Shown one piece after another: positions 8,485 through 16,730 of a stretch of 19,621 nucleotides of DNA. The translations under genes were made by a program, and so were the position numbers. Each line of letters begins with the position of its first letter. Within the stretch, counting starts at the first letter, position 1. Under the pieces are notes generated by a model. It was given only the letters and a program-made list of their open reading frames with translations. It did not search any database and was not told the origin of the DNA. This DNA comes from CAG-390 sp045531455. Its GTDB lineage: Bacteria; Bacillota; Clostridia; Oscillospirales; CAG-272. The stretch is taken from positions 1 through 19,621 of the forward strand of contig JAZSEA010000021.1 in the NCBI GenBank assembly GCA_045531455.1, written 5' to 3'.

Positions 8485-9651
8485 TTATATATGTAAGATT
8501 TCGTCAAACTGTCTGAGTGCGTCAGCGTTATCCGCGCCGATATCCTTGAGCTTCGTCTTCAGGGATACAAGACCCTCTCTGTCAGATGCGACCTCATAAA
8601 GCTTTTCGCAAAGAGCCGAAGTCGAGTTCTCGCATACGAATCCGCAGCCCATATCCGAAACCATATCCCGAGAGGAGGTGGTTTCCGTCGTGAGGATCGG
8701 GACTCCGAGAGAGCGCGCCTCGTCGATGACCATAGGTGCCGCCTCGTGATAGGAGCTGATAAGGAGCAGGTCCGCGTTTTTCATATATCGGTAGGGATTG
8801 CTTTGCTCACCGTAAAAGAAGACGGAATCGGATATTCCCATAATTATCGCAAGATCGGTAAGCTCCCGCTTCATCGATCCGCCGCCAACGATATGCAATC
8901 TCACACTCGCGCCGCACTCCGCAGAGTATTTTACCGCCTCGAGCGCGCGTTCAATTCCCTTCTCGTGCGATAGCCTTGCAACGAGAACGGCGTTTACGCA
9001 TCCCTCGTCATACTCAAGAGCTCCGTCATCCGCAAGCGCGCGGATCTCGTCGAATCTGTGGCAGTTGCGCACGGTCACACACTTATCCTTCAATTCGGGC
9101 AGTACCGATTCAAAAGCCTTGCGGCAACCGTCGGAGCACGCCGCGATCGCGTCAAATCTTGCCATATCGGCATTGTTTTCGGGATTATTCGCACCGCAGT
9201 TGCGGTAATCGCAATGAAGAAAGGCGATCTTTCTCTCCGCGTTGACACAATTCAGCACAAAATCCTGCGTTCCGCCGTAAAAAGCCTTTGCTCGTCCGTT
9301 ATGGAGGAAGGAGATCGCGCAATCGTATCTTTCGTCAAGATTACTCTGACGTCGCCCAAAGGCGGCAAGAGTCTTTTTTCTACCGAAAAGACGGCAAAGA
9401 GCAACGGGGATCGCCCTCTTTAAGTAATCAATGCCGCGGCATTCGCCCTGGCTGACTCCGAGATAGCGGTATGCGCCCTCAGCCTCCACTATTTTGACGG
9501 ATGGCGGGAGCTTATCCGCATACTCACCCGCTTTTTTGAAGAGGCAGAGCGTAACGTCATACTTACCCTCGGTCTCCCAAAGCAGATTATACAGACTCTT
9601 CTGCACCCCGCCAACCTTCATATTATTATTAACTATAAGGATCTTCTTCAT
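8485..9651 (-). CDS. Glycosyltransferase family 4 (GT-B fold)
   Basis: A 388-residue GT4 protein of typical length. The N-terminal Rossmann half has MKVGGVQKSLYNLL (11-24), the acceptor-side glycine loop of this family. The nucleotide-sugar half has VARLSHEKGIERAL (224-237), with the Arg and Lys usually contacting the donor phosphate. It also has HIVGGGSMKREL and the E-x7-E motif in HEAAPMVIDEA (Glu303, Glu311). Retaining transfer from an activated sugar to a lipid-linked glycan at the inner membrane face is expected; donor and acceptor cannot be read from sequence. Its ATG overlaps the TGA of the preceding GT2-like gene by four bases, which implies translational coupling. It is the last gene of the glycan operon, directly before the terminator. 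Base use matches the GC-richer genes of the window. Confidence 0.92.
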   Translation of the reverse strand: MKKILIVNNNMKVGGVQKSLYNLLWETEGKYDVTLCLFKKAGEYADKLPPSVKIVEAEGAYRYLGVSQGECRGIDYLKRAIPVALCRLFGRKKTLAAFGRRQSNLDERYDCAISFLHNGRAKAFYGGTQDFVLNCVNAERKIAFLHCDYRNCGANNPENNADMARFDAIAACSDGCRKAFESVLPELKDKCVTVRNCHRFDEIRALADDGALEYDEGCVNAVLVARLSHEKGIERALEAVKYSAECGASVRLHIVGGGSMKRELTDLAIIMGISDSVFFYGEQSNPYRYMKNADLLLISSYHEAAPMVIDEARSLGVPILTTETTSSRDMVSDMGCGFVCENSTSALCEKLYEVASDREGLVSLKTKLKDIGADNADALRQFDEILHI

Positions 9652-10454
9652 TTTCCTTCACCGTAAGGGATCATCCTCTTTCCCCTGCGTACTCCGGCAA
9701 ACATATATTTCAATCTCGCAGGGACGCCGAGCTTTGTCTCGCGCTTGAAGCGGATACCGAAATAGAGAGCCATCAGATACGACGTCCTCGGGAAGAGATT
9801 CCTCATAAGCACGCCCTTGTCATAGAAATATTTTTCGTTATATCCCACAAACCAGGTCGAGCTGTCCTTAGAGCAGCTTCCGAGCACGTAATCGCAGGAA
9901 TATACCTTCAGTCCCGAGTCAAAGCAAGCCTTTAAAAAGAGGCTGTCCTCACCCGCGCTGAAGGGGCATCCTCCGCCGAAGCACTGATTGAAGGTGATAT
10001 TCTTCTCGACTATCGAGCGGCGGCGCACCGCAAAGCGCACCGTGCCGTATTTCATTGAATTCCATACGTGCAAACGGGTATTTTTGCAACGTCTTTTTTC
10101 GGTCACAACACCTTCGCGGACGATATCGATTCCGAACACCATAACGTCCGCCTGCGGCACACGCTCAAAAGCAGACAGGACCCCATCCGCGAGACCGTCG
10201 TAATAAAGCATATCGTCATCGGCAAAAAGCAGAATGTCCGCATCAGCCGCCATAAGCGCAATATTTCTGTTCAGTCCCACACCTCGGGTCTTGGTGGTGA
10301 TCATCTTTACCCTGCCTTTTTCGGTCTCAAGCTCGACGATCTCCTCACGATCCGCCTGATTGGCAATGACTGCATCGCAGCGTATATTCATTTTTTCTGC
10401 AATTGACAAATCCGGCCGATTCATCGTGACAACCAATATTTGAAGGTTATTCAT
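9648..10454 (-). CDS. GT2-like (GT-A fold) glycosyltransferase
   Basis: A 268-residue protein when started at the ATG at 10454, which has AAAGG ten bases upstream. A TTG 18 bases further up (10472) is in frame but would place its own start on that ribosome-binding site. It begins ILVVTMNRPDL, the usual first strand of GT-A enzymes. It then has RGVGLNRNIALMAADADILLFADDDM, where the DDD (residues 79-81) is the metal and nucleotide-sugar binding motif. A C-terminal basic stretch (YFGIRFKRETK onward) is probably membrane-associated. The ...GGGCPFSAGEDSLFLKACF segment carries the acidic residue typical of the acceptor site. It is divergent from the classic GT2 consensus, so donor and acceptor are unknown. 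Its stop overlaps the start of the GT4 gene, and 90 bases separate it from the polymerase gene upstream. Confidence 0.87.
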   Translation of the reverse strand: MNNLQILVVTMNRPDLSIAEKMNIRCDAVIANQADREEIVELETEKGRVKMITTKTRGVGLNRNIALMAADADILLFADDDMLYYDGLADGVLSAFERVPQADVMVFGIDIVREGVVTEKRRCKNTRLHVWNSMKYGTVRFAVRRRSIVEKNITFNQCFGGGCPFSAGEDSLFLKACFDSGLKVYSCDYVLGSCSKDSSTWFVGYNEKYFYDKGVLMRNLFPRTSYLMALYFGIRFKRETKLGVPARLKYMFAGVRRGKRMIPYGEGK

Positions 10455-10544
10455 AGCTCTTTTACCTTTCAAAGTCTATTATCGCAAGCCCGGGATTGTG
10501 TTTATGAATGTCAGGGAAGTCTTATTGTGACAAGCCCAGCACAT

Positions 10545-11957
10545 TCAATGGTGTATCCAATCATTACTCTCGCTGTCATTTCCCATAGAAAAACCGCAGA
10601 TTACATATGCTTGCATCAAAAAGAAGTCATCAAACCACAAAACATCTATCGCCAACCAAGGCACGAAGACTCCAACCATAAGAATCAACACAGTAAGGAT
10701 CTGATTGTTATGATTCCAACGAACCACTCCCTCTTTCAAAAAACCGAGCATCCACCAAAATAATATGGGTGCACCTATAACTCCAAATTGCCAAATCGAT
10801 TGAATAAGCGTATTATGTGAGCCGACATCATCCAATTTGATATTTGTAAAACCGTTTCCTAAAAGAAGTATCTTGAAATCTGATACAATGGTATCAGCGT
10901 AATCTACCCAAATCTCCGTCCTATGTGTTGTAAAATCCGACCAGTTATTTGCATTTGCAAGTCGTGACATAATGATATCAAACAAATCTCCAAACAACGT
11001 GGAGCTCGCGATATACACCGCTGCCAAGGCGGAAATAATGATCAAAAGTACTTTCTGCTCTACTTTGCCTTTCTGAATCAACAATTGTCCCAACCACAGC
11101 AAAAAAGAGACTACTGACACAATTAAAAAGCTCTTCGACGCGGACATAAGACCGCAATACAGTAAGCATACTATCAATACGCTCAGCAGAGCGATTAGTC
11201 GTTTCGAGTCTGTTTTCAGCGCAAGAACGAGACACCCCGCCAGAGCCGCCAAAACTTGAGCCGCATAAAAGTTAGGATCACCGTAAAATCCGCAATAACG
11301 AGTAACATTCGCATAAGAGGCCACGCGGATAAACTGTGCAATATTATCAAAATACGCAAAATAACGTGCGCTGAATGCCGCAATGATAATTCCCAAAGAG
11401 AAAAACAGCACCGCGTGAAAAAAAGAATACCGATGTTCGCGCATTTCCCACGTCAGTGTAGGAAACAGCAGTATCATCATCAAAAATGCAATATAAGCAA
11501 ATGAAACAGAATGTCCGTGCACCATCTTTGCTATCAGCGTAACGATGCTCAAAGAGAGGACACCTAAGATTTGATAAGGTTTAACCCGCAAGCCGCTTTT
11601 CAGAAGACCAATAACGCACCCCAAAACCAAACCGAACGTAAAGAAAGAAAAGGATTGCGGCGTTGCTCTCATCAATGCCATCCACGGCAGAAAAAACAAA
11701 AGCACGGGAAGCGCCATATTTCTAATAAAAGCAAATGCTAAGCATGTCAAAACTCCAAATAACGCTGCGAAAATAACCAAATTTGATCCGATTATATGAG
11801 CCAGGCACAAGATCAGCATCAATACAATGCCGATTGAAAGAAGGGTATAGATCTCCCTCTGAGAATTATTCTGTTTATTTATACATTGTTCGCGGTGTTC
11901 CATAATTACACTTCTTTTCATATACACACATCCCCAGTTGCAAAAACCCTTCCTCAT
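10545..11957 (-). CDS. O-antigen ligase/polymerase (Wzy-like) family membrane protein
   Basis: A 470-residue polytopic membrane protein with roughly eleven hydrophobic segments starting near residue 38. Family marks are CGFYGDPNFYAAQVLAAL before a central segment and the large loop ending GSHNTLIQSIWQFGVIG, as in the Wzy_C/O-antigen ligase family. The loop also contains HRTEIWVDYADTI and LLLGNGFTNI, typical of Gram-positive capsule and exopolysaccharide polymerases. It probably polymerises lipid-linked repeat units outside the membrane. The start is uncertain: the ATG at 11957 lacks a near Shine-Dalgarno site, while an in-frame ATG at 11921 has GGGG ten bases upstream and another lies at 11903. 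All exclude the membrane part only minimally. It is clearly AT-richer than the two transferase genes that follow. Confidence 0.88.
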   Translation of the reverse strand: MRKGFCNWGCVYMKRSVIMEHREQCINKQNNSQREIYTLLSIGIVLMLILCLAHIIGSNLVIFAALFGVLTCLAFAFIRNMALPVLLFFLPWMALMRATPQSFSFFTFGLVLGCVIGLLKSGLRVKPYQILGVLSLSIVTLIAKMVHGHSVSFAYIAFLMMILLFPTLTWEMREHRYSFFHAVLFFSLGIIIAAFSARYFAYFDNIAQFIRVASYANVTRYCGFYGDPNFYAAQVLAALAGCLVLALKTDSKRLIALLSVLIVCLLYCGLMSASKSFLIVSVVSFLLWLGQLLIQKGKVEQKVLLIIISALAAVYIASSTLFGDLFDIIMSRLANANNWSDFTTHRTEIWVDYADTIVSDFKILLLGNGFTNIKLDDVGSHNTLIQSIWQFGVIGAPILFWWMLGFLKEGVVRWNHNNQILTVLILMVGVFVPWLAIDVLWFDDFFLMQAYVICGFSMGNDSESNDWIHH

Positions 11958-11978
11958 CCAAATAAATACATCTCTTCT

Positions 11979-12866
11979 TTACCGGATGCTTCGCGTTGAG
12001 TGTTCAATACGCATATTATCTCTATACTCTGCATACTTTTCATAAGAATTCTTCAAATCCACCAAAACAGCATGCTTTTTGCACTTTCGGTCCTCCGGCG
12101 CCGGAATCGCCATATAATCTCCATACAATATTTTCAGGAGCACATCATATTTTTGCGGGCACCTAAAACTCCCGCTCTCAAAGGAAAGCTCAATTGATTC
12201 ACAAAAAATCTCTGACGGATAAACAGAGTGTTTCATTCTTGATGAGCCACCTAAAAAGCTATGAACAAATTTGTTCTGTTTTTTAGGTCCACTTACGATT
12301 CTTTGGAACGGAGCCCTCGGTAAACATCTGGATACACACATAACAGCCTTTTTCAGCTTACTGTTTGTTACATACCCCTCTGCATCCAATGCCTTAGCAA
12401 TCACTACCTTAGATGCCGCAAATTGAATCCATCTTCCGATCTTACTGTTGTACGCATTGTCACAAGGGAAAATATCCATATAAACACCCTGGTGCATCAT
12501 TTTATCCTTGGGGTAATACGGTTCGAGACAGGTTGTTCCATTGATACGCAATTTCGAGAAGAACATAGGAAAATGCTCAGAATGTTCCTGTTGAAGAAAG
12601 AGATCTTCTTTTTCAAAAAAAGTCGGTGCTTCTCGCATCAGGCGCTCATAATCCTCTCTAAGCATCAAGACATCCAGATCATCATCCCATGGAATAAAGC
12701 CTTGATGCCTTGCCGCTCCTAAAAGCGTGCCTGCAAACAAAAAATACTGTATGTTAAGTTTTCGACACACCTCATCAAAGGCTACCAATAAACGGTACAT
12801 TGCCTTCTGATGTTCTTCTAAAGTAGCAACGGTACCTTCTTGTTCAAGCTCCAACGTTTTCACCAT
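11979..12866 (-). CDS. LicD-family phosphotransferase
   Basis: A 295-residue protein from the ATG at 12866, which has AAGGAG 12 bases upstream and lies eight bases after the preceding stop. A longer frame reaching 12950 would overlap that gene by 76 bases and is rejected. The LicD core is clear: YFLFAGTLLGAARHQGFIPW (41-60), followed by DDDLDV (61-66) with the catalytic acidic cluster, then the R-x-DYERL segment. Further on HQGVYMDIFPCDN is the conserved hydrophobic-DIFP block. Family members transfer phosphocholine or related groups, such as polyol or sugar phosphates, from a nucleotide donor to surface glycans. Which group is used here cannot be told. It is the third gene of the glycan operon. 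Confidence 0.93.
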   Translation of the reverse strand: MVKTLELEQEGTVATLEEHQKAMYRLLVAFDEVCRKLNIQYFLFAGTLLGAARHQGFIPWDDDLDVLMLREDYERLMREAPTFFEKEDLFLQQEHSEHFPMFFSKLRINGTTCLEPYYPKDKMMHQGVYMDIFPCDNAYNSKIGRWIQFAASKVVIAKALDAEGYVTNSKLKKAVMCVSRCLPRAPFQRIVSGPKKQNKFVHSFLGGSSRMKHSVYPSEIFCESIELSFESGSFRCPQKYDVLLKILYGDYMAIPAPEDRKCKKHAVLVDLKNSYEKYAEYRDNMRIEHSTRSIR

Positions 12867-12874
12867 ACAGTTTA

Positions 12875-13654
12875 TTATCTCCTTGAGACCGCAACTCTTC
12901 CATACTTGATAATGCCATAATACGCATAACCAACTATATAGCCAATGCATTTATAAATCGGCAACTTCAAATGCTTTCGATAAATATTCCATCTTCTGAT
13001 CGCGCTTTTAAATTTATTCGAAGATTTTGAGTTCAAACTTTGACGGTAAGCAGCCAGAATCTCTGTCACACCGCATGCTTTGACGCCATCCCTTAATAAC
13101 TGAAACCAAAGTGCAATATCCTCGTGATAAAGGTCCGTGGGAAAACTGTTATTCTTTGCAAGTTCACCAGTCATTAAAACGCTGGAACAGGTAATAACGC
13201 TACGTACCAATGAATGCTCAAAATCGGTCTGCTCGGGAACGATAAAATCATTGCAAACCTTATTTCCTTGTTCGTCCACCAATTCATACGAGCAATAAAC
13301 GATATCTGCCTTTGTTATTTTGGCACAATCCACCATTTTCTGAAGCATATCCGGTTTGTAATAATCATCGCTGTCCAACAAGGCTACATATTGACCGCGA
13401 CAAAGTGCTAAACCCTTGTTTCTGGTTTTCGCCGCGCCCATATTTACATCGTTTACAAGAAGTTGAATTCTGCTGTCCTTTTCAGCGAATTCAGCAACAG
13501 TTCGTTGCGTACCGTCCTTGGAGCAATCGTCAATCACCAACAGTTCCCAGTCCGTTAAGGTTTGGGAAATCACAGAGTTGATCGCTTCTCCTACAAACCT
13601 TTCCGCATTATACGATGGCATAATAACCGAAACAAGTGGACGTTTATTCATCAT
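12875..13654 (-). CDS. Glycosyltransferase family 2
   Basis: A 259-residue canonical GT2 enzyme. It has VSVIMPSYNAERFVGEAINS (8-27), WELLVIDDCSKDG (36-48) and ALLDSDDYYKPDM with the DSDD metal site (94-97). A YHEDIALWFQLL segment supplies the catalytic-region ED motif. The C-terminus is short and basic (about 200-259) with one hydrophobic patch, YKCIGYIVGYAYYGI, suggesting membrane contact. The start is ATG at 13654 or the adjacent one at 13651, with AAGGAG about 11 bases upstream. It lies 21 bases after the sugar transferase and eight bases before LicD, so it is the second gene of the operon. It probably adds the second sugar of the repeat unit. Confidence 0.95.
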   Translation of the reverse strand: MMNKRPLVSVIMPSYNAERFVGEAINSVISQTLTDWELLVIDDCSKDGTQRTVAEFAEKDSRIQLLVNDVNMGAAKTRNKGLALCRGQYVALLDSDDYYKPDMLQKMVDCAKITKADIVYCSYELVDEQGNKVCNDFIVPEQTDFEHSLVRSVITCSSVLMTGELAKNNSFPTDLYHEDIALWFQLLRDGVKACGVTEILAAYRQSLNSKSSNKFKSAIRRWNIYRKHLKLPIYKCIGYIVGYAYYGIIKYGRVAVSRR

Positions 13655-13675
13655 TATTCAAGTAACTCCTTGGAT

Positions 13676-14413
13676 TTATTTTGCACCGTGTCTGCGAAGT
13701 ACTGCACCAACCGTTGCAAACATAATCTTTATATCCCACCAAAAATTGGCATTTTCCACATAATAAAGCTCCATTTCCATCCGTTGCTCATATGTACAAT
13801 TACTGCGAGCATACGCCTGCCAATATCCTGTTAAGCCCGGGGTAACACTAAGGAACTTTTCCTTGTTTTCGCCATATCGCTCCAACTCTTCATCAACGAC
13901 AGGACGCGGACCGACAATTGACAGCTCACCCTTTAAAATATTTAAAAGCTGCGGTAGTTCATCTATACTGGAGCGACGAAGAAACTTGCCTATTCGGGTA
14001 ATACGAGGATCACCCTCTATCTTGAAATTCTTCCGCCATTCGGCCATTTGTTCCGGCGTAAATTTCCCCATCATATTATATGCATCTCTGTACATCGTAC
14101 GAAACTTTAACAGCAAAAGCGGCTTTCCGTTTTTACCAATTCGACGGTGAATATAAATCGGAGCCCCGGGAGAGTCTATCACAATTAGCAGCATTATAAT
14201 GATCGCCGGAATAATGCATATGGCAATGCCAATAATGGAAAGTACGATATCCCAAACTCTCTTAGCAACTATATATCCTCGATTTTGCTTGACTTCATTC
14301 TTCCCAAGATCAGTAGAAGCGTTCTTTTTCTTCTCATTATGGGCTAAATGCGATCCACGTTTTTTATATGTCAAAGCCTTTTCCTTTCCTTGGTACAGAG
14401 TATCCTCACACAT
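13676..14413 (-). CDS. Initiating sugar transferase (polyprenyl-phosphate phosphoglycosyl transferase)
   Basis: A 245-residue monotopic phosphoglycosyl transferase of the bacterial sugar transferase family (PglC/WcaJ catalytic unit). After a basic N-terminus there is one hydrophobic segment (about 53-79, VWDIVLSIIGIAICIIPAII). The catalytic block has LLLKFRTM (100-107), RITRIGKFLRRSSIDELPQL with the Asp-Glu dyad (151-152), SIVGPRP (165-171) and TPGLTGYWQAYAR (191-203). It would move a sugar-1-phosphate from a nucleotide sugar to undecaprenyl phosphate, starting repeat-unit synthesis on the cytoplasmic side. It lacks the long N-terminal multi-helix domain of WcaJ. The start is uncertain: the ATG at 14413 has a weak AGG 11 bases upstream, while an in-frame TTG at 14374 sits behind a strong purine run (GGAAAGGAAAAGG). 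It is the first gene of the operon. Confidence 0.94.
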   Translation of the reverse strand: MCEDTLYQGKEKALTYKKRGSHLAHNEKKKNASTDLGKNEVKQNRGYIVAKRVWDIVLSIIGIAICIIPAIIIMLLIVIDSPGAPIYIHRRIGKNGKPLLLLKFRTMYRDAYNMMGKFTPEQMAEWRKNFKIEGDPRITRIGKFLRRSSIDELPQLLNILKGELSIVGPRPVVDEELERYGENKEKFLSVTPGLTGYWQAYARSNCTYEQRMEMELYYVENANFWWDIKIMFATVGAVLRRHGAK

Positions 14414-14482
14414 ATGTGCGCGACCTACAGTATCAATTCTATTTTAGCAATCACCGCAAAGCATAATACCTCTATTTTATTA

Positions 14483-14511
14483 ATTATAGCACACTTGATC
14501 ACAAAATGCAA
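14483..14511 (-). promoter_or_regulatory. Extended -10 promoter of the glycan operon
   Basis: On the minus strand the -10 TATAAT (14488-14483) is preceded by TGC, giving the extended form TGnTATAAT. A weak -35 TTGCAT (14511-14506) lies 17 bases upstream. It sits between the terminator at 14523-14570 and the sugar transferase gene, so it is the only obvious promoter for the six genes. Confidence 0.8.
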
Positions 14512-14522
14512 CATATAATGTC

Positions 14523-14570
14523 AAAAAAACGCCTATGCCAATTCAAAATTATTGGCATAAGGCGTTTTTT
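14523..14570 (-). terminator. Intrinsic terminator after the YitT-family gene
   Basis: The arms 14524-14542 and 14551-14570 pair through AAAAAACGCC and ATGCCAAT with a single bulged base and an eight-base loop. Read on the minus strand the stem ends in a run of seven T. It closes the 17486-14590 operon and separates it from the glycan operon. Confidence 0.9.
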
Positions 14571-14589
14571 CTGCCGAGGAAGGCAAGAT

Positions 14590-15444
14590 TTATTTTACCT
14601 TTGGCTGATAACGGAGCTCGTTTACCGAATATACGGTGACGAAAGCCTTCGGGTCGGTCTTTTTCACGAAATCCATCAGCTTGCGGTATTCGTTTTTATC
14701 GACGATCGTTACGATCTCGGTGCGCTTGGTTCCGTCATACGCACCAAAGCTCTCGTAGAGAGTCGCGCCGCTGTGAAGATCGTGGAGCAGATAGGAAACG
14801 ATCTCGTCGTTGTGGGTCTGCGAAATAATGCAGACACGGCGCTTGATATTGAGCCCGAAGATGAATTTATCGACGATCATTCCGCCGAAATACGTACCGA
14901 GGACGCTGAGAACGACGGTTTTCGTATCGTAGCAGAACGCCGCGGAAAAGGCAACGACGAGTCCCGAGACCGAGACCGCGGTTCCAAGCTCCATCTTCAG
15001 ATGCTTATTCATGATCTTGGCGACGATATCGAGTCCGCCCGATGAAGCATTGCACGAAAAGAGGATCGCCATCGCCATACCTACGACGAGTATGTAGCAA
15101 ATCATATCGAGCAGAGGGTCTTGCGTAAGCGACTGAAAATTCGGAAAAAGAATCTCAAAAACTCCGAGCGAGGCGGGCACGAGTATCGTGGTATATACCG
15201 TCTTCGCACCGAACTCGGGTCCGACGAGGATGAATCCCATGATCAGAAAAATGATATTCAGCGCAAGCGAGATCGCCGAGATCGGCAGGGGGATGAAATT
15301 CGATAATACCATCGCAAGCGCCGAGCCGCTTCCGATCGCAAGATGCGAGGGGAGCATAAAGAAGTAGATCGCGGCTCCCGCAAGAATGGCGCCGAAGGTG
15401 ATTATGATATATTCTTTTATAAGTTTTCCGACTTTACTGCGCAT
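14590..15444 (-). CDS. YitT family membrane protein (DUF161 plus C-terminal DUF2179)
   Basis: A 284-residue protein from the ATG at 15444, with AAAGG eight bases upstream. A GTG at 15453, also with a good site (AAGGA), would add three residues. Five to six hydrophobic helices occupy about residues 10-195. The family signature appears as GGLDIVAKIMNKHLKMELG, after the small-residue motif SCNASSG. The soluble C-terminal part (about 205-280: RRVCIISQTHNDEIVSYLL, RTEIVTIVDKNEYRKLM) is the DUF2179 domain with its ferredoxin-like pattern. Function is not established for this family; a transport role has been suggested. It is the last gene of a three-gene operon, 29 bases after the aminotransferase stop. 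Confidence 0.93.
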   Translation of the reverse strand: MRSKVGKLIKEYIIITFGAILAGAAIYFFMLPSHLAIGSGSALAMVLSNFIPLPISAISLALNIIFLIMGFILVGPEFGAKTVYTTILVPASLGVFEILFPNFQSLTQDPLLDMICYILVVGMAMAILFSCNASSGGLDIVAKIMNKHLKMELGTAVSVSGLVVAFSAAFCYDTKTVVLSVLGTYFGGMIVDKFIFGLNIKRRVCIISQTHNDEIVSYLLHDLHSGATLYESFGAYDGTKRTEIVTIVDKNEYRKLMDFVKKTDPKAFVTVYSVNELRYQPKVK

Positions 15445-15473
15445 TTTTTGCACCTTTTCTTCCTTATTATATA

Positions 15474-16721
15474 TTAGTGTCTCTTTCTTACGACCGCAAA
15501 TGCTTCGTCGGCGATATCGACGGTCTCGGCGATATCGGCATCGGTGAGTGCGGCATTGATAAAGTGGTTATGGTGATTGGTGAAGAATACGCCTCTCTTG
15601 ACGCACTCCGCGATCCATTCCTGATGGAGCATCAGCGAGGGATCGTCCGCGATTCGCAGATAGAAGAGGGACGAAACACCCGTGACACGGAGATCGAATC
15701 CGTACTTCTGTCCCGCGGAGATAAGACCCTCCTTGAGCTTTGTGCCCTTTTCGATCAGCATATTCGGCATATCAAGCCTCTTCATCTTATTGATACAAGC
15801 GATTCCTGCGGCGAAGGGCACGGCGGAAAGCCAGTAGCTTCCCGTGTACGACATACCCGAGACGGTATTCTTGAGGAAATTCTTTCCGCAGAGTGCGGAG
15901 ACGTTATAACCGTTCGCAAGCGCCTTGCAGAAGCAGATGAGGTCAGCCTCAAATCCGAAATAGTGATCCGAGCCCGCGATATCGAGTCTGAAGCCCGCAC
16001 GGACGTCGTCAACAACGAGAACGGTGCCGTTTTCGGTGCAGAGACGGCGGACCTCCTTCCAGAATCCCTCTGCGGGAAGGACGTTGTCCATAAAGTTGCC
16101 GTGCATATAGGGCTGCGAGATGACAGCCGCGATCTCGCCCTTGTATTTTTTGAAAACAGCTTCGAGCGCATCGAGGTCGTTCCAATCGACGTAGATATTG
16201 TGCATTACGTCCTCGGGGATGACGCCCGCGTAGTCGATCTTCTGCGTCCAGGGCGCAACTCCGTGGTAATATCCCTTGAAAAAGACGATCTTCTTGCGGT
16301 GGGTGTGCGCTCTCGCGGTCATTATCGCCATAGTCGTCACGTCGTTGCCGTTCTTTGCGAAGAACGCCCAATCGGCGCACGCAACGGTATCGACGAGGAG
16401 CTCTGCGAACTCGATCATCTTGGTCGAGGGCAGAGTCGTGCAGTCACCGATCGCTCTCTGCTCTGCCGCGGCGGCATCGACGTCGGGATCGTTGTAGCCG
16501 AGAATATTCGGACCGTACGCGCACATATAGTCGATGAATCGGTTGCCGTCAAGGTCCCAAAGATAGGTACCCTCTGCTCTCGAAGAGAAGAAGGGGAACG
16601 CCTCAACGGGGGTATAGCATCCCTCCGCGGGGCCCTGATGACCGTAGATGCCCGAGGGGATGACCTTCATAGCGCGGGCAAACGCCTCGCGGCTCTTATC
16701 ATAATTATTGATATTTCTCAT
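15474..16721 (-). CDS. Class III PLP-dependent aminotransferase (glutamate-1-semialdehyde aminomutase-like)
   Basis: A 415-residue fold-type I PLP enzyme of usual length. It has FAKNGNDVTTMAIMTARAHT (121-140), which takes the place of the NSGTEA phosphate-binding block of HemL and fits the KNGSDxT subgroup. FFKGYYHG (147-154) follows, then VVDDVRAGFR (236-245) with the Asp that contacts the pyridine nitrogen. CFCKALANGYNVSALCG (263-279) carries the Schiff-base lysine at 266. It is therefore unlikely to be the haem-pathway HemL. Related enzymes act on amino-sugar or other carbonyl substrates, and the substrate here is unknown. GAGGTG precedes the ATG by five bases and overlaps the stop of the upstream gene, so the two are translationally linked. 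It is the middle gene of a three-gene operon with the SCP2-like and YitT-family genes. Confidence 0.93.
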   Translation of the reverse strand: MRNINNYDKSREAFARAMKVIPSGIYGHQGPAEGCYTPVEAFPFFSSRAEGTYLWDLDGNRFIDYMCAYGPNILGYNDPDVDAAAAEQRAIGDCTTLPSTKMIEFAELLVDTVACADWAFFAKNGNDVTTMAIMTARAHTHRKKIVFFKGYYHGVAPWTQKIDYAGVIPEDVMHNIYVDWNDLDALEAVFKKYKGEIAAVISQPYMHGNFMDNVLPAEGFWKEVRRLCTENGTVLVVDDVRAGFRLDIAGSDHYFGFEADLICFCKALANGYNVSALCGKNFLKNTVSGMSYTGSYWLSAVPFAAGIACINKMKRLDMPNMLIEKGTKLKEGLISAGQKYGFDLRVTGVSSLFYLRIADDPSLMLHQEWIAECVKRGVFFTNHHNHFINAALTDADIAETVDIADEAFAVVRKRH

Positions 16722-16730
16722 AATTTCACC

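Noticed and set aside
10478..10511. A possible internal promoter (GATAAT) between the polymerase and GT2-like genes.
   Set aside because: The -10 has five of six consensus bases, but no -35 is found at 16-18 bases. Not enough to report.
12867..12950. An extended N-terminus for the LicD-family protein.
   Set aside because: It would overlap the preceding gene by 76 bases and has no Shine-Dalgarno site, while the ATG at 12866 has AAGGAG and the LicD core begins after it.
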